Assembly (NCBI GenBank): GCA_026122225.1
Contig: JANEZZ010001492.1
Location: 1,877,001 to 1,941,000, forward strand
Reading direction: 5' to 3'
Origin: Heloderma charlesbogerti
Taxonomy: Eukaryota > Chordata > Lepidosauria > Squamata > Helodermatidae
Length of the DNA stretch: 64,000 nt
Positions 34,504 through 45,926 of this stretch are shown here, piece after piece (the first letter of the stretch is position 1; each line of letters opens with the position of its first letter). Below the pieces are notes generated by a model. That model saw only the letters and a list, made by a program, of their open reading frames with translations. It ran no database searches and had not been told where the DNA came from. The translations under genes were made by a program, and so were the position numbers.

Positions 34504-34745
34504 GGGAAGGCCTGTAACTCAGTGGTAGAACCATGTCAGTGGGCTGGTGAATCTGCTCCAGGTTTCAGTCAGAACCAGTCAGAACTCTAAAGAAGCTATC
34601 CAAGGTGCTTTGAAGCCCCACTGACATCAAAGCCACCAGCCTCCACTGGGTAGACCACATGCTTCACATCCTGGCATCTCCAGGCAGGACTTGGAAAGAC
34701 TCCTGCCTGAAAACCCAGAGCCAAGTAGCATCCTAATTTCCTACT
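34504..34745 (+). mobile_element. tRNA-headed SINE, plus strand, interrupted by a hAT MITE
   Basis: The head GGGAAGGCCTGTAACTCAGT, GGTAGAAC has an A-box-like TAACTCAGTGG. The MITE interrupts it. It resumes at 34649 with GGTAGACCACATGCTTCACA, then CTGGCATCTCCAGGCAGGAC, TTGGAAAGACTCCTGCCTGA. It is the same family as 22151 and 19062. Confidence 0.8.
34532..34648. mobile_element. hAT-like MITE, CAGTGGAGGCTGGTGGC family (copy 2, left end lost)
   Basis: CATGTCAGTGGGCTGGTGAA, TCTGCTCCAGGTTTCAGTCA runs to GCCACCAGCCTCCACTG, matching the MITE at 22273. The first ~20 bp of the left terminal repeat are missing. Flanks GGTAGAAC (34524-34531) and GGTAGACC (34649-34656) are an 8-bp duplication with one mismatch. 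Confidence 0.8.
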
Positions 34746-35479
34746 TAAACTCAGCTGCTTTGGGCTACTGGAAAAGCTTCTTGAGATATTTATACAGCCA
34801 GTAAAATTAATGCAGAGTGCTTATTTAGACGTTTAACATGCTAAATCAGACCCGGATCAATTGCAGGAATCAGAAAAATTTCCAGAAAGCCACGTCACTG
34901 GTTTTAAAGACGAGTCTGTTTTAACCTGTGCTGTTCCTGTTTTTTAAATAAAAAAAGTAAATTAAATTTTGCCAAACATCATTGCCCACGTTGTTTCAGT
35001 GTGGTAGACTGTGATATTGCAGTTTTCAAAATTATTTAAAGCAAAACAGATAAATAGGCTCTATGAAACAATACCTTAGGATTTACCTGTGGCACATTAT
35101 AAGATAATCAAAAGACTCTGTTCAAACAGTGCTGTGTGTGGATGTGTATTATATTTATCATATATTTTAAAATTATATGTTTAGAAAATCAGAATCACTA
35201 CTTACATGCCGACCTTGCACTCTGTACATGCAGCGCTTGCACTCTATAGGTAAAAACACGCCATTCAGCAAGGAAGCAAATTGTCTATCAGTTAATGAAG
35301 GTTCATTTATCCAAGGATGAAATTACCATGATTCACCAGGTGGTGGCCTGGTTTAAGCTGCTGGTTCAGCATTTATACTGATAAGCTCAAGAGCCTGAAA
35401 ACTGACTATACAATGCACTTATATAGCAGAAGTAAAGTGTGAACAGTGAAATATTTTATTATGCCCGCTTAGGTTGGTG

Positions 35480-35735
35480 TGTGAAAGTTTTCAAGTTAAC
35501 ACAGGATTCTTCTGCATGATAGCTATAGAGAACCTCCATATTCAGAGGCAGTACATCACAATACCAGTTGCTGTGGAGGGGCAATGCATGGGAGGGCTAT
35601 CACCATCGCACCCTATTTGTTGGCTTCCAGGGGGCATCTGTTTGGCTGCTCGAGAAAACATAGTGTTGGACAGGTTGAACATTTGGCCTGATATAGCAGG
35701 GTTCTTCTTGTGTGTGCATGTTTACAGGGAGAATG
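35480..35735 (+). mobile_element. CR1 3' end, TTATGTTC lineage, strongly decayed
   Basis: AATACCAGTTGCTGTGGAGG, GCTTCCAGGGGGCATCTGTT, TGGACAGGTTGAACATTTGG, CCTGATATAGCAGGGTTCTT follow the order of 2950-3109, with many substitutions. Confidence 0.6.
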
Positions 35736-36749
35736 GAAAATTAGAAGATTATCTGGTATACAGAGAGAGCAGACTAGCTGAATTACTGAGAAGTATGCCT
35801 AGCTAATGATGGGGCATTTACAAATCCTAGCACATAGGTATTGATGATAATGATCTGTTTGCAATAATGTTTGGTTCTAAATGACTGAGTTACCATCCAC
35901 ATTTTATAAAATATTTGCATTTCTAATTATTAGAGATGGCTGTAACAGTCTAGATCTGATTCATAGCTGCTATTGGCTCTTGCACAAGTGGACTTACGAG
36001 CACACAAGATCACGGTTAAGCTTACAGTGAGGCAGCACTCAGTGCTTACAGTACATAAAGGAACCATTTGTGTTAACTGGTACCACCACATGGAGGCTGA
36101 TGCAATCATAGCAACGTATTTTCAAGCCTCCAAGACAAAGCAGATCTCAGCAGCCAGTGATGCTTAATACAAACGACACTTCTGCATAGGACAACATGTC
36201 CACAAGCATTTGAATGGCATTGAACACCCCGAGGCACTCATATGGAGGCTGCCAACAAGTGTGAGCCACCTTCAAGCGATCCCCTAATCTTATTTAAACT
36301 GTTGCCTACATAGGGAATTATTTTTGAATTCTTGGATCATCTATTGAACTTCATACACAGATTTTCTTTTTAAAAACTGAGGATGTGCCATCCAGCAAAC
36401 AATGTAAATAAGTAATCTCTCATCAATAATGCTTTGTCAATAGTGATGGCTACCCCCCATCCCCACATGAAATTGGGAAATAGCTTGGTTAATTCTGAGC
36501 CCAGTTCATACCACGACTTGCTCGCAGTGATATAATGAAAAGCATGATGGGGTCTGAATCATTCAATAAGCCCTGAAACCTCTTTCCTGGTTATTGTGGT
36601 GGCATCACTGACCTGGTTTGCACAATCATGATGGGTTAAACACGCCACGGTGGCTTGGTTAAGCCATGGTGCATGCTGGGCACCATTTGCCTAATCACCC
36701 ACCCAGGCATGGAAGAACCCGGGCGGCACTTTTAAAACATGCGCTTTTA

Positions 36750-37255
36750 AATTACATCCCTGTGATGTGGGGATTAACAGATGGGCAGCAAAAGTGGATA
36801 CTGCGAGCCTTTACAGTTGCGAATAGACTTACACTCCAGGCTTGGAAGGAAAAACATTCACCACCTATCAGTCAGTGGACTGAAGGTCTTACTACTCTTG
36901 CTACGTTTGATGGTTTCTCCTACAACCGTCAAAGTCATATGGATGCTTATTTAGATTAATGTATATATTTGAAATAGAAATGTATGTATTAACATATATA
37001 TTTGAAATTATTAATATATATATATATATATATATCTTAACGTATATATTTGAAATGTTAATGTTAATCCTTTTTCTCTCCTCCTTGTATTTTTTTCCTT
37101 TCTTTTTTCTTTTCCCTATATCAAGGGAGATGTTAATTATTACTATATATTGAGATGTTTCATGATAGGAATTACTCCCCTTTTTTTCTTTTCTTTTTTT
37201 TCTTTTTCTGCTGTTGTTACTGTTGTATTGCAAATAAAAAGATTTTTAAAAACCC
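36750..37255 (+). pseudogene. L1-type LINE ORF2 C-terminus and 3' UTR
   Basis: The frame ending at 36959 reads GLTDGQQKWILRAFTVANRL, then LQAWKEKHSPPISQWTEGL and ends DAYLD. This W...SPP...W arrangement close to the stop resembles the ORF2 C-terminus of L1-clade LINEs. A 3' region rich in TATATATT and pyrimidines follows. It ends with TTGCAAATAAAAAGATTTTT and AAAA, a polyadenylation signal and short A tail. 5'-truncated; the RT core is absent. Confidence 0.55.
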
Positions 37256-39430
37256 TCTAATGCAAACCTTTAGCCTCCTTTTTTAAAAAAACCCTAAAAT
37301 TATGCTTTTGTACCATTCTAATAAAGGAACTGTTGTGTGAAACTTGAATACTCCTACCAAATGTCGATGGATGCAATGAAAGGTATTTACTTGGTATTTT
37401 CTATGCTTTGGGACCAACTGTGTAATGAACTATGCCAATGGGACAGAACATTCATGATACTCGCAGTGCCACACAGAAGAAAGATATTTTCCCAAAACCA
37501 AGAACAAGTTATCTCGGGAATTACATTTCCTCCTAGAGATATTTCAAGTCATAGCTCTTAACATGCATGCCAAGTTGAGGATTACAAAACAGTTTCTAGC
37601 TTTTTAGATTTTTATACAAACACATCCAGAATACATACATATATACACTGAACTTTGCATTCATTTTTAACATACAATAGTAGAGTGAAGCTGGGAAGTC
37701 AAAGAATTATTCAGCACCAAACATATGGCATGTCATACTGCCATACAAGATGGCCTAACTTACAAGAAACAGCATGGACTTGAATCCAGCCATTTCTAAA
37801 GTAACTGAGAATTCCATTTAAGCAAGGAGGGCCAGGATACGAAGCCATGGTTTGAAGTTGGCTTTATATCCTGGGCTGGTTCTGAACCCATTAACCATAG
37901 TTTTCAAGTTCGGATGAAACAGAAAACTAAAGTTAAGAGAAGTCTTTCTGGTTTGTTTGCCAGCTCACACCAAAGGAGGAATAAAGGACCTACGTGTGTG
38001 CCCACAAGGCTAATTTATATTTCAGTTTATTAAGCCAAGACCTACTCATCCAAACCAGCCCACTGAGTCCATCAGATTAGTATTTGGGTCAAAAGATGAA
38101 GAGATGAAGACAATAATGCCTTTATTGTTATAGAATATGGTTCTCAAGTTTAGGACATAATCCAAATATAAATATATATGGCAATGGAAAGTGAGTATAG
38201 ACCTAAATTAATGAGCAAGACAAACACTGAGAGAGCTAAGATTGCAAAGCTAACAAATGTGGCAAACATGGAAGTATCTGCAAAGTAGGTCTACTAAAAG
38301 ACTGGATGGGAAGTTCCACTAAAATATTATTAATCAGCAATAAAACCCCATTTTGACAGATTATCATCCAGCAATTAGCTGTAACCAAGAGCCAAGCAGA
38401 ACAGGCTTCGTCCCTGTATCAAGAGCAAATGCCAGTCCTCAAGAATTAGAGAACTAGTTCCCTAAAGCATTGACGCTAATGTGTTTATTCAAACTCTTGT
38501 GAGAGGAAGTTTAATACTGCTTTTAAATCTCTCTAACCTATTATACTGATAGCAGGAAGAGGCAATGATGTTTCTGGCAATGGAGCACCCCACAAAGATC
38601 TGCCAAATGTAGCAATTCAGATGTGGTTTCCTGCTCCTACGCCTCTTATACCACATCTACAATGGCTAAATAGAGGGTGTGGGAAACCCACATTTTTATG
38701 GCAAAAGGAAATCTTATGACCTCTGGGCTGATATTCAGAGGAAACACCATTTAGACAGTCAAGAATGTACAAAATTTGGCAAGCCAGTATCATTATACCA
38801 CACACACACACACCAACACCTTTTAAGCAAGAATACATCCAAAGCTCTGAAGTTAAATTCTGTAAAGCGAAGAACTTAGGGAGTCTAAGGAAGAGGACAA
38901 ACACGTAAGACACAAAGGCAAGGGAGAAAAGCAGTAAAAGATTAGTCTGAAGGATAGCCATCCAAAAGAATGTTGGATAATCCAACAAATTGAGAAATAT
39001 GAATAACTGGGAAAGAGTTTGGTAAAGATAAGAGCCAAATGCAGGGAGCAGGCCAAGCCAAACAGTATGGAAGGAAAATATAAGCAAATTCTGAAACAAG
39101 AGGCAAGCTCCCCTGCCCCCTGGTGAATAGGGCTAAACAAGTTTGTGTCTTATTGACAGTACATCTAGGCCTCAGGGCTTAGGGTTTCCTAAAATGTGTG
39201 GGCTATGATGCCCCTACTGGGTTCACTTAAAAGAAGAGTGAGGTTATTATTTCCTGAGTGATGCAGGCCTAGGAATATCAGGCTTGAGATGAAGTGACAC
39301 AAGGAGAAGTGGTGAGAAATGCTACTGTTATGTATCAGAGAAGAGGAGGGATGAAATAGGACAGGAGGAAGGAGCTGCAAAGTCATGCAGGTACATGAGC
39401 AAGATTCCACGCTAGTCAGACCTCATCAGA
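37256..39430. other. No gene recognised
   Basis: Unique AT-rich sequence with a short CA run near 38800. The open frame of 160 residues on the minus strand (38617-39099) is hydrophobic (Phe/Leu rich), as expected of reversed A-rich DNA. It shows no family motif. Confidence 0.45.
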
Positions 39431-39433
39431 AGC

Positions 39434-39780
39434 AGTCTGGGTTCACACAAAATGACAACCCATATTCGAAGTTGAGGATGGATCGAGCGTGGGTTGTCAC
39501 TGCAATGCGGATTTTTGTTGAAATGTGGGTTGTCGTGTTGTGTGAACCCAGCTGCACTAACAAACCATAGTTTGTTAACCACAAACAACCCACAATTCAC
39601 AACAACAACAAAGCATGGGTTTTCCTCGTAGGTTGTTTGTGGTTAACAAACCATGGTTTGTTAGCGCAGCTGGGTTTGCACAACACAACTCGTGTTTCAG
39701 CAACAAGCACGGATCAACAACCCATACTCAACCCATACTGAACCTTGAGTATGAGTTGTCATGTTGTATGAACCCAGCCA
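39434..39780. repeat. Composite palindromic repeat, CTGGGTTCACAC ends
   Basis: Four blocks lie in A-X-X'-A' order. CTGGGTTCACACAAAATGAC (39434) is mirrored by GTTGTGTGAACCCAG (39537-39551). Then AACAAACCATAGTTTGTTAA, CCACAAACAACCCAC is mirrored by GTTGTTTGTGGTTAACAAAC, CATGGTTTGTTAGCGCAGCT. A final GGTTTGCACAACACAACTCG ... GTTGTATGAACCCAG closes the unit. No coding frame. Related motifs occur at 61625. Confidence 0.75.
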
Positions 39781-39794
39781 CTCTGTTCAGTTCG

Positions 39795-40213
39795 GCGTGC
39801 TGGACTTTAAGAAAGATGTAGACAAATTGGAATAGGTTTAGAGGAGGAGAACAAAGAAGGTCAAAGGTGTGGAAAACAAGCCCTATGAGAAAAAGTTGAA
39901 GAAAGTAGGTATGTTTAGCCTGGAGAAGACTGGGGGGTGGGGGATAGCACTCTTCTAATACTTGACGGGCTGTCACATAAGAGGGCAAAGACTTGTTCCT
40001 TGCTTTTCCAGATAGCAGGATTTTGTTACAGGAGGGCAGATTTTGGATCAACGTAATGAGAAACTTCTCAGCAACAGAATCGATTACATTGGGGAGGTAG
40101 GCTCTGCCTTGCTGGAGGTCTTTAAGCAGATACTGGTTGGGGATTTCCTGCACTGAGCACAGGTTTGGACGAGGTGTCCTACAGGGCCTCCTCTAACTCT
40201 ATAATTCTATGGG
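39795..40213 (+). mobile_element. CR1 3' end, ATTCTATG lineage
   Basis: AAGAAAGATGTAGACAAATT, GGAATAGGTTTAGAGGAGGA, then CCCTATGAGAAAAAGTTGAA and TATGTTTAGCCTGGAGAAGA match the C-terminal coding part seen at 59090-59220. The end CTCCTCTAACTCTATAATTC, TATG matches the tail of the 58230 copy. The insertion is 5'-truncated with several frameshifts. Confidence 0.85.
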
Positions 40214-40539
40214 AAGCTTTCTAGTTTGGGGGGGGGGCAAGTACACAAAATCTAGAAAGTTTAAAAAGATCTGCGTGCGTGTGAGTGTGTATGTGCACGT
40301 GCATGCAAATTTACAAAATTTCAGAAATCCTGGTAACCTCATGTCTATATTGTAAGGACTGATTTAATTTTTTTTTTACTAGTGGAGAAAGGTGGACTCC
40401 AGTGTAAATTGCCAGGCATGTCACTGTGCCTCTTCAGAGCCCAAGCAAGCAGCACCCAGATTGCTATGTGAAGCAGTAGTACAGCCAGGCAATGTTAGAC
40501 CCTTGGCTTAATGTTTTTATGGGGCAGGGGGCGCTTTAG

Positions 40540-40796
40540 ATGGCATTATTATTATTATCATCATCATTAACATTTATAGCCCGCCTTCTTTCCTCTTGCA
40601 AGGAACCCAAGGCGGCATACATAATCCTCCTCCTCTCCATTTTATCCTCACAACAACAACCTTGTGAGGTGGGTTGGGCTGAGAGTCTGTGACTGGCCCA
40701 AAGTCGCCCAGTGAGCTTCCATGGCCAAGTGGGGACTAGAATCCGGATCTCCCAGCTCCCAGTCCAGCACTCTAGCCACTACACCACACCGGCCTT
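40540..40796 (-). mobile_element. tRNA-derived SINE with L2-like tail, minus strand
   Basis: Reversed, it reads GGCCGGTGTGGTGTAGTGGC, TAGAGTGCTGGACTGGGAGC, TGGGAGATCCGGATTCTAGT (A-box and B-box positions). A middle part follows (GAGCCCAACCCACCTC-type with GGTTGTTGTTGTGAGGATAA), then the tail GCCTTGGGTTCCTTGC and an ATT/ATC microsatellite. The tail resembles the L2-type LINE ends in this window. It recalls the Sauria SINE layout, but I cannot confirm the name. Confidence 0.75.
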
Positions 40797-41319
40797 GTGT
40801 TTACTTCAGTTGTAAACCACACAACTAACATTTATCCCCTGCTCCCCAACCACCATTCCACACTGTACAGCTGCTTCTACATTCCTTATATGTTAGAATG
40901 TTTGCCAACCCTGATTTTTTAAAAAAAACAAATGCTGAGCATGTACAGTTTTGCATTTTAAGCTTACTTAAATCATAACACCATCATGACTACAGGAATA
41001 GAATGGAATTTGCTTTTGCTACCCTGATGCCCTCATCACCTGCCAATCTCTGAATGGTCATCAGTGGGGGCTGGGGAATCTCTGGGCGGCAGACCTGAAA
41101 CACATGCACTGGGAAATAAAATACAGGGGACATCAACATCTAAGCCCCTTGAAAGGTCCCGTGCAAAAATGCTCTAGATTTGCAAAGTATTCTTTCCAAA
41201 GAGAAACAACAATCCTTGTTATTTAAGCAGGGAAAATATGGGAGAGGGAAAAAGATAACAAAGACTTCAGCTTAAAAAAAAAACCTAGTCCTTCATATTG
41301 TTATGCTACCTGCAGGATT

Positions 41320-41391
41320 AACTGTCCTGTCAGTTTGGCTGCCACAGAAAACATGGCAGCTAAACTGACAGGACAGTTTGGCTGCCATGTT
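41320..41391. repeat. 25-bp hairpin with alternative stem
   Basis: AACTGTCCTGTCAGTTTGGC, TGCCA (41320-41344) pairs with 41354-41378 with one mismatch and a 9-nt loop. The right side then repeats AGTTTGGCTGCCATGTT (41375-41391), which can pair with AACATGGCAGCTAAACT instead. This gives two mutually exclusive stems. Confidence 0.85.
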
Positions 41392-41460
41392 AAATAACAT
41401 GTTTTCAACCTTAGGGTACACAGAAACTAGTTATAACATTGTAAAGATAACTGCTGTAGG

Positions 41461-41590
41461 ATGCAATCGTATGTGTTTAGATGGAAAATGTCCTACAACT
41501 CCCAGCATTCCCCAGCCACCATGGCTAGTTGGGGAATGCTGGGAATTGTAGGACTTTCTCCCATCTAAACCTGTGTAGGATTGCACCTTT
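41461..41590. mobile_element. Palindromic MITE, ACAACTCCCAGC family (copy 2)
   Basis: ATGCAATCGTATGTGTTTAG, ATGGAAAATGTCCTACAACT, CCCAGCATTCCCCAGCC on the left is complementary to GGGGAATGCTGGGAATTGTA, GGACTTTCTCCCATCTAAAC, CTGTGTAGGATTGCACC on the right. Confidence 0.85.
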
Positions 41591-41599
41591 ATGGAATTT

Positions 41600-41695
41600 T
41601 AACAGCACAATCCTAGACACATCTACTTAGAAGTAAGTCCCATTGTTTTCAGTGGGGCTTACTTCCAGGTATGTGTGTACAGAATTACAGCCTAC
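41600..41695 (+). repeat. Palindromic ACTTAGAAGTAAG-type squamate repeat
   Basis: ACAGCACAATCCTAGACACA, TCTACTTAGAAGTAAGTCCC, ATTGTTTTCAGTGGGGCTTA, CTTCCAGGTATGTGTGTACA, GAATTACAGCC, immediately after the MITE at 41461. Confidence 0.75.
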
Positions 41696-42532
41696 GTAAT
41701 CTCCTTCACACAACAGAATGCTTAATAGACAAAGCCAATCCAAAACTAAAGAAAGGGAAGTAACATTTCTAGTAGGGAAATTTTGAGAAGTAATAGGAAT
41801 GCCAAATTTGATAGGGAAGTAGGACATTATGACAGAACAGAAAAGGACAAAAAAACAAAAATGCTTATGGTGGTGAGAGGCAACTTCCAGGTATTAGGAA
41901 AAGCCTTCTAAAAATCCTTTTCTTTTTCTTTTTCTTTTCTTGGTCTTATTTAGGTTCAGAAAGCTTAAGTCAGCAAAGGCTGGAAACTGGCTCCTACAAC
42001 TTGTTGGAGATTTCGCACATAGGGACAATACCACGGTCAGGCTTACTGCTCAAGGAGACGGACAGTGGGCCATCTGTATGTGCACCACTGCCCTCTACTG
42101 TGTATAATCAAAATAGCAACAGGGATGCTATTTGCATTTGTTTGGATTAAAATTTAAAGGGACCTTTTCCAAATAGTACAGGGCCTGCTGTTGAAGGCAT
42201 GTAGCTGCAGACGGTGAAGGGCAATCAAAATGAAAAGAAAGAAAAGAAAAGCAGAACATACACAGCCAAAACAAACGTGGTTGCACACACGCATACATAC
42301 TTCTCTGACCAACCTCTCAGCATTGGAGAAAGAAATAAGTAGAGGAAGCAGATAAAGAAATCTATAATAATAGAGAGGTAAGATGTTGGACATGTGAAAG
42401 CCACTGCTTAGCTCCTGACTGCTAAAATTATACATGATATTTTAAATCTGTATTTGGGGGTGGAAAATTAAAAAAAACGTTCAGTCTAGACTAGGCAAAT
42501 CATGTTAGCCCCACTGAAGTCAAAGCATGACT

Positions 42533-42655
42533 TAAGGCGCAATCCTATGTACGTTTAGACAGAAAAATGTTCTACAACTCCCAGCATTAGCTGGCTGGGG
42601 AATGCTGGGAGTTGTAGGGCTTTTTTTCTGATTAAACATACATACGACTGTACCT
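42533..42655. mobile_element. Palindromic MITE, ACAACTCCCAGC family (copy 3)
   Basis: Starts TAAGGCGCAATCCTATGTAC, GTTTAGACAGAAAAATGTTC, TACAACTCCCAGCATTAGCT and ends with its near complement (GGGGAATGCTGGGAGTTGTA, GGGCTTTTTTTCTGATTAAA). Confidence 0.85.
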
Positions 42656-42815
42656 TCAATCAAGATCCAAACCAATATATTTTGTTTTCATCAAGCAAAT
42701 AGAAACATTTGTGAAGCTGTTCATTTATGGCTGCTTTCTATAAAATGTTGAAAAATTAGCAATTTAGGGAGCAATCCTATGGCCACTAGACACTGTCTAG
42801 AGGGCTAGTTGTTGT

Positions 42816-43109
42816 TCAGTCGTTCAGTCGTGTCCGACTCTTCGTGACCCCATGGACCATAGCACGCCAGGCCTTCCTGTCCTGCGCTCTCTCCCGGAGC
42901 GTGCTCAAGTTCATATGCATTGCATCAGTGATGCTATCTAGCCATCTCATCCTCTGCCGTCCCCTTCTCCTTTTGCCTTCAGTCTTTCCCAGCATCAGGG
43001 TCTTTTCCAGGGAGTTTTCTCTTCGCATTAGGTGGTCAAAATATTGGAGCTTCAGCTTCAGTATCTGTCCTTCCAATGAGCAGTCAGGGTTGATTTCCTT
43101 TAGGATGGA
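42816..43109 (-). pseudogene. Bov-B C-terminal domain
   Basis: After the second TAG the same frame stays open to 42816. It reads SILKEINPDCSLEG, then YFDHLMRRENSLEKTLMLGK, RMRWLDSITDAM and ends VHGVTKSRTRLND. The equivalent region of the 51869 element ends VHEVTKRRKRLTK. The stop codon overlaps the conserved 3' terminal sequence of the LINE. Confidence 0.92.
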
Positions 43110-44981
43110 CTAATTTGACCTCCTTGCAGTCCAGGGGACTCGTAAGAGTCTTCTCCAGCACCACAGTTCGAAAGCATCAATTCTTCGGCGCTCAGCCTTC
43201 CTTATAGTCCAGCTCTCACAGCCATACATTACTACTGGGAAAACCATAGCTTTGATTAGACGGACCTTTGTCGGCAAGGCGATGTCTCTGCTTCTTACTA
43301 TGCTGTCTAGGTTGGCCATAGCTTTCCTCCCCAGGAGCAAGCGTCTTTTAATTTCATGGCTACAGTCACCGTCTGCGATGATCTTGGAGCCCAAGAAAGT
43401 AAAATCTGTCACTGCTTCCATTTCTTCCCCTTCTATATGCCAGGAAGTGATAGGGCCAGATGCCATGATCTTCGTTTTTTTAATGTTGAGTTTCCAACCA
43501 GCTTTTGCACTCTCCTCTTTCACCCTCAACAAGAGGCTCTTTAGATCCTCTTCGCTTTCTGCCATTAGGGTGGTATCGTCTGCATATCGGAGGTTGTTGA
43601 TAATTCTCCCAGCAATCTTAATTCTGACCTCTGATTCATCCAACCCGGCATTTCTCATGATGTACTCTGCATATAAGTTAAATAAGCAGGGTGAGAATAT
43701 GCAGCCTTGTCGTACTCCTTTCCCAATTTTGAACCAATCGGTTGTTCCATCTCTGGTTCTTACTGTTGCTTCTTGACCCTCGTACAGGTTTCTCAGGAGA
43801 CAGGTAAGGTGGTCTGGTACTCCCATCACTTTCAGAATTTGCCACAGTTTGTTGTGATCCACACAATCAAAGGCTTTAGCGTAGTCAATGAAGCAGAAAT
43901 AGACGTTTTTCTGGAATTCTCTTGCTTTCTCCATGATCCAGCGAATGTTGGCGATTTGATCTCTAGTTCCTCTGCCTCTTCGAAACCCAGCTTGTACTTC
44001 CGGTAGTTCTCGGTTCGCATACTGCTGAAGCCTAGCTTGTAGGATTTTGAGCATCACCTTGCTGGCATGTGAAATGAGCGCAATTGTGCGGTAGTTTGAA
44101 CACTCTTTGGCGTTGCCCTTCTTTGGAATTGGAATGTAAACTGACCTTTTCCAGTCTTGTGGCCACTGTTGAGTGTTCCAGATTTGTTGGCATATTGAAT
44201 GCAGCACTTTAACAGCATCATCTTTTAGGATTTTAAATAGCTCAGCTGGAATACTCTCATCTCCGCTAGCTTTGTTGTTACTAATGCTTCCTAAGGCCCA
44301 CTTGACTTCACTCTCGAGGATGTCCGGCTCAAGTTCAGTGACTGCACTATCATGGCTATCAGGGACATTCAGATCTTTCCTATATAGTTCTTCTGTGTAT
44401 TCTTGCCACCTCTTCTTAATCTCATCTGCTTCTGTTAGGTCCCTGCCTTCTTTGTCCTTTATCATGCCCGTCTTTGCACAAAACGTTCCCTTGAGATCTC
44501 CAATTTTCTTGAAGAGATCTCTAGTCTTTCCCATTCTGTTGTTTTCCTCGATTTCTTTGCATTGTTCATTTAAGAAGGCCTTCTTGTCTCTCCTTGCTAT
44601 TCTCTGGAACTCTGCATTCAGTTGGGTATATCTTCCCCTTTCTCCCTTGCTTTTCGCTGCCCTTCTTTCGTGAGCTACTTGTAAAGCCTCATCAGACAGC
44701 CACTTTGCTTTCTTGCATTTCTTTTTCTTTGGGATGGATTTCGTTGCTGCCTCCTGAACAATGTTACGGACCTCCGTCCATAGTTCCTCAGGCACTCTGT
44801 CTATCAGGTCTAATCCCTGAAATCTATTCCTCACCTCCACTATATATTCATAAGGGATATGATTTAGGTAATACCTGAACGGTTTAGTGGTTTTCCCGAT
44901 GTTCTTCAATTTAAGCCGAAATTTTGCAAGAAGCAGCTCATGATCTGAGCCACAGTCAGCTCCAGGTCTTGTTTTTACTGA
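43110..44981 (-). pseudogene. Bov-B reverse transcriptase domain
   Basis: Same frame as the endonuclease, open from the first stop to a second TAG at 43110-43112. The order is: end of the endonuclease (GSDHELLLAKF), a linker with KKKKCKKAKWLS, then RT motifs RTIALISHASKVML, QAGFRRGRGTRDQI, CFIDYAKAFDCVDH (motif A, Asp), GVRQGCIFSPCLFNLYAEY (motif B) and LRYADDTTLMAES (motif C, the YADD codons at 43575-43586). GYESW-type MYGCESWTIRKAERR follows near the end. All catalytic residues are intact, so the copy was lost through single nonsense changes rather than decay. Confidence 0.95.
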
Positions 44982-45926
44982 CTATATGGAGTTTCTCCAT
45001 CTTTGGCTGCAAAGGACATAATCAATCTGATTTCGATATTGACCATCTGGTGATGTCCATGTGTAGAGTCGCCTCTTGTGCTGTTGGAAAAGAGTGTTTG
45101 CTATGATCAGCATGTTCTCTTGGCAAAACTCTATTAGCTTTTGTCCTGCTTCGTTTTGTACACCAAGGCCATGCCTGCCTGTTATCCCGGTGATTTCTTG
45201 ACTTCCTACTTTAGCATTCCAATCCCCTATGATGAAGAGGACATCTTTTTTTGGTGTTAGTTCTAGAAGGTGTTGTAGGTCTTCATAGAACCGATCAACC
45301 TCAGCTTCTTCGGCCTCAGTGGTTGGGGCATAGACTTGAATTACTGTGATGTTGAATGGTTTGCCTTGGATTCGTACTGAGATCATTCTATCATTTTTAA
45401 GATTGTACCCCAGTACTGCTTTTCCCACCCTTTTGTTGACTATGAGTGCTACTCCATTTCTTCTAAGGGATTCTTGCCCACAATAGTAGATATGATGGTC
45501 ACCTGAATTAAATTCGCCCATGCCTGTCCATTTTAGTTCGCTGATTCCCAAGATGTCGATGTTCAATCTTGCCATCTCATGTTTGACCACCTCCAGCTTA
45601 CCTTGATTCATTGATCTGACATTCCAGGTTCCTAAACAATATTGTTCTTTACAGCATCGGATTTTCTTTTCACCACCAGACACATCCACAGCTGAGTGTC
45701 CTTTCAGCTTTGGCCCAGCCGCTTCACTCTTTCTGGCGCTACTTGGAAATACCCTCTGCTCTTCCCCAGTAGCATATTGGACACCTTCCGACCTGAGGGG
45801 CTCATCTTCCGGCGTCATATCTTTTAGCCTTGTGATACGTTCCATGGGGTTTTCTTGGCAAGAATACTGGAGTGGTTTGCCATTTCCTTCTCCAGTGGAC
45901 CACATTTTGTCAGAACTCTCTGCCAT
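44982..45926 (-). pseudogene. Bov-B endonuclease domain
   Basis: The likely start is the methionine at 45924-45926 (MAESSDKMWSTGEG), which lies inside the element. The longer frame upstream includes flanking DNA. The domain is an apurinic-like (EEP family) endonuclease that nicks target DNA for target-primed reverse transcription. Visible motifs in order: GTWNVRSMN, SELKWTGMG with the catalytic Glu, VYAPTTEAEE, GDWNAKVG and YTWTSPDGQYRNQIDYVLCS. An in-frame TAG at 44982-44984 stops translation just before the last motif (GSDHELL). That motif lies in the same frame downstream. Confidence 0.93.

Noticed and set aside
36959..37233. Frames rich in Tyr/Ile/Asn and in Lys near 37000-37230
   Set aside because: They are produced by the TATATA and pyrimidine runs in the L1-type 3' UTR.
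38617..39099. 160-residue hydrophobic minus-strand frame
   Set aside because: It is the complement of A-rich unique DNA, rich in Phe, Leu and Ser, with no motif, no splice context and no start environment. It is likely a chance frame.
43252..44878. Long plus-strand open frames across the Bov-B element
   Set aside because: They are antisense shadows of the RT frame.
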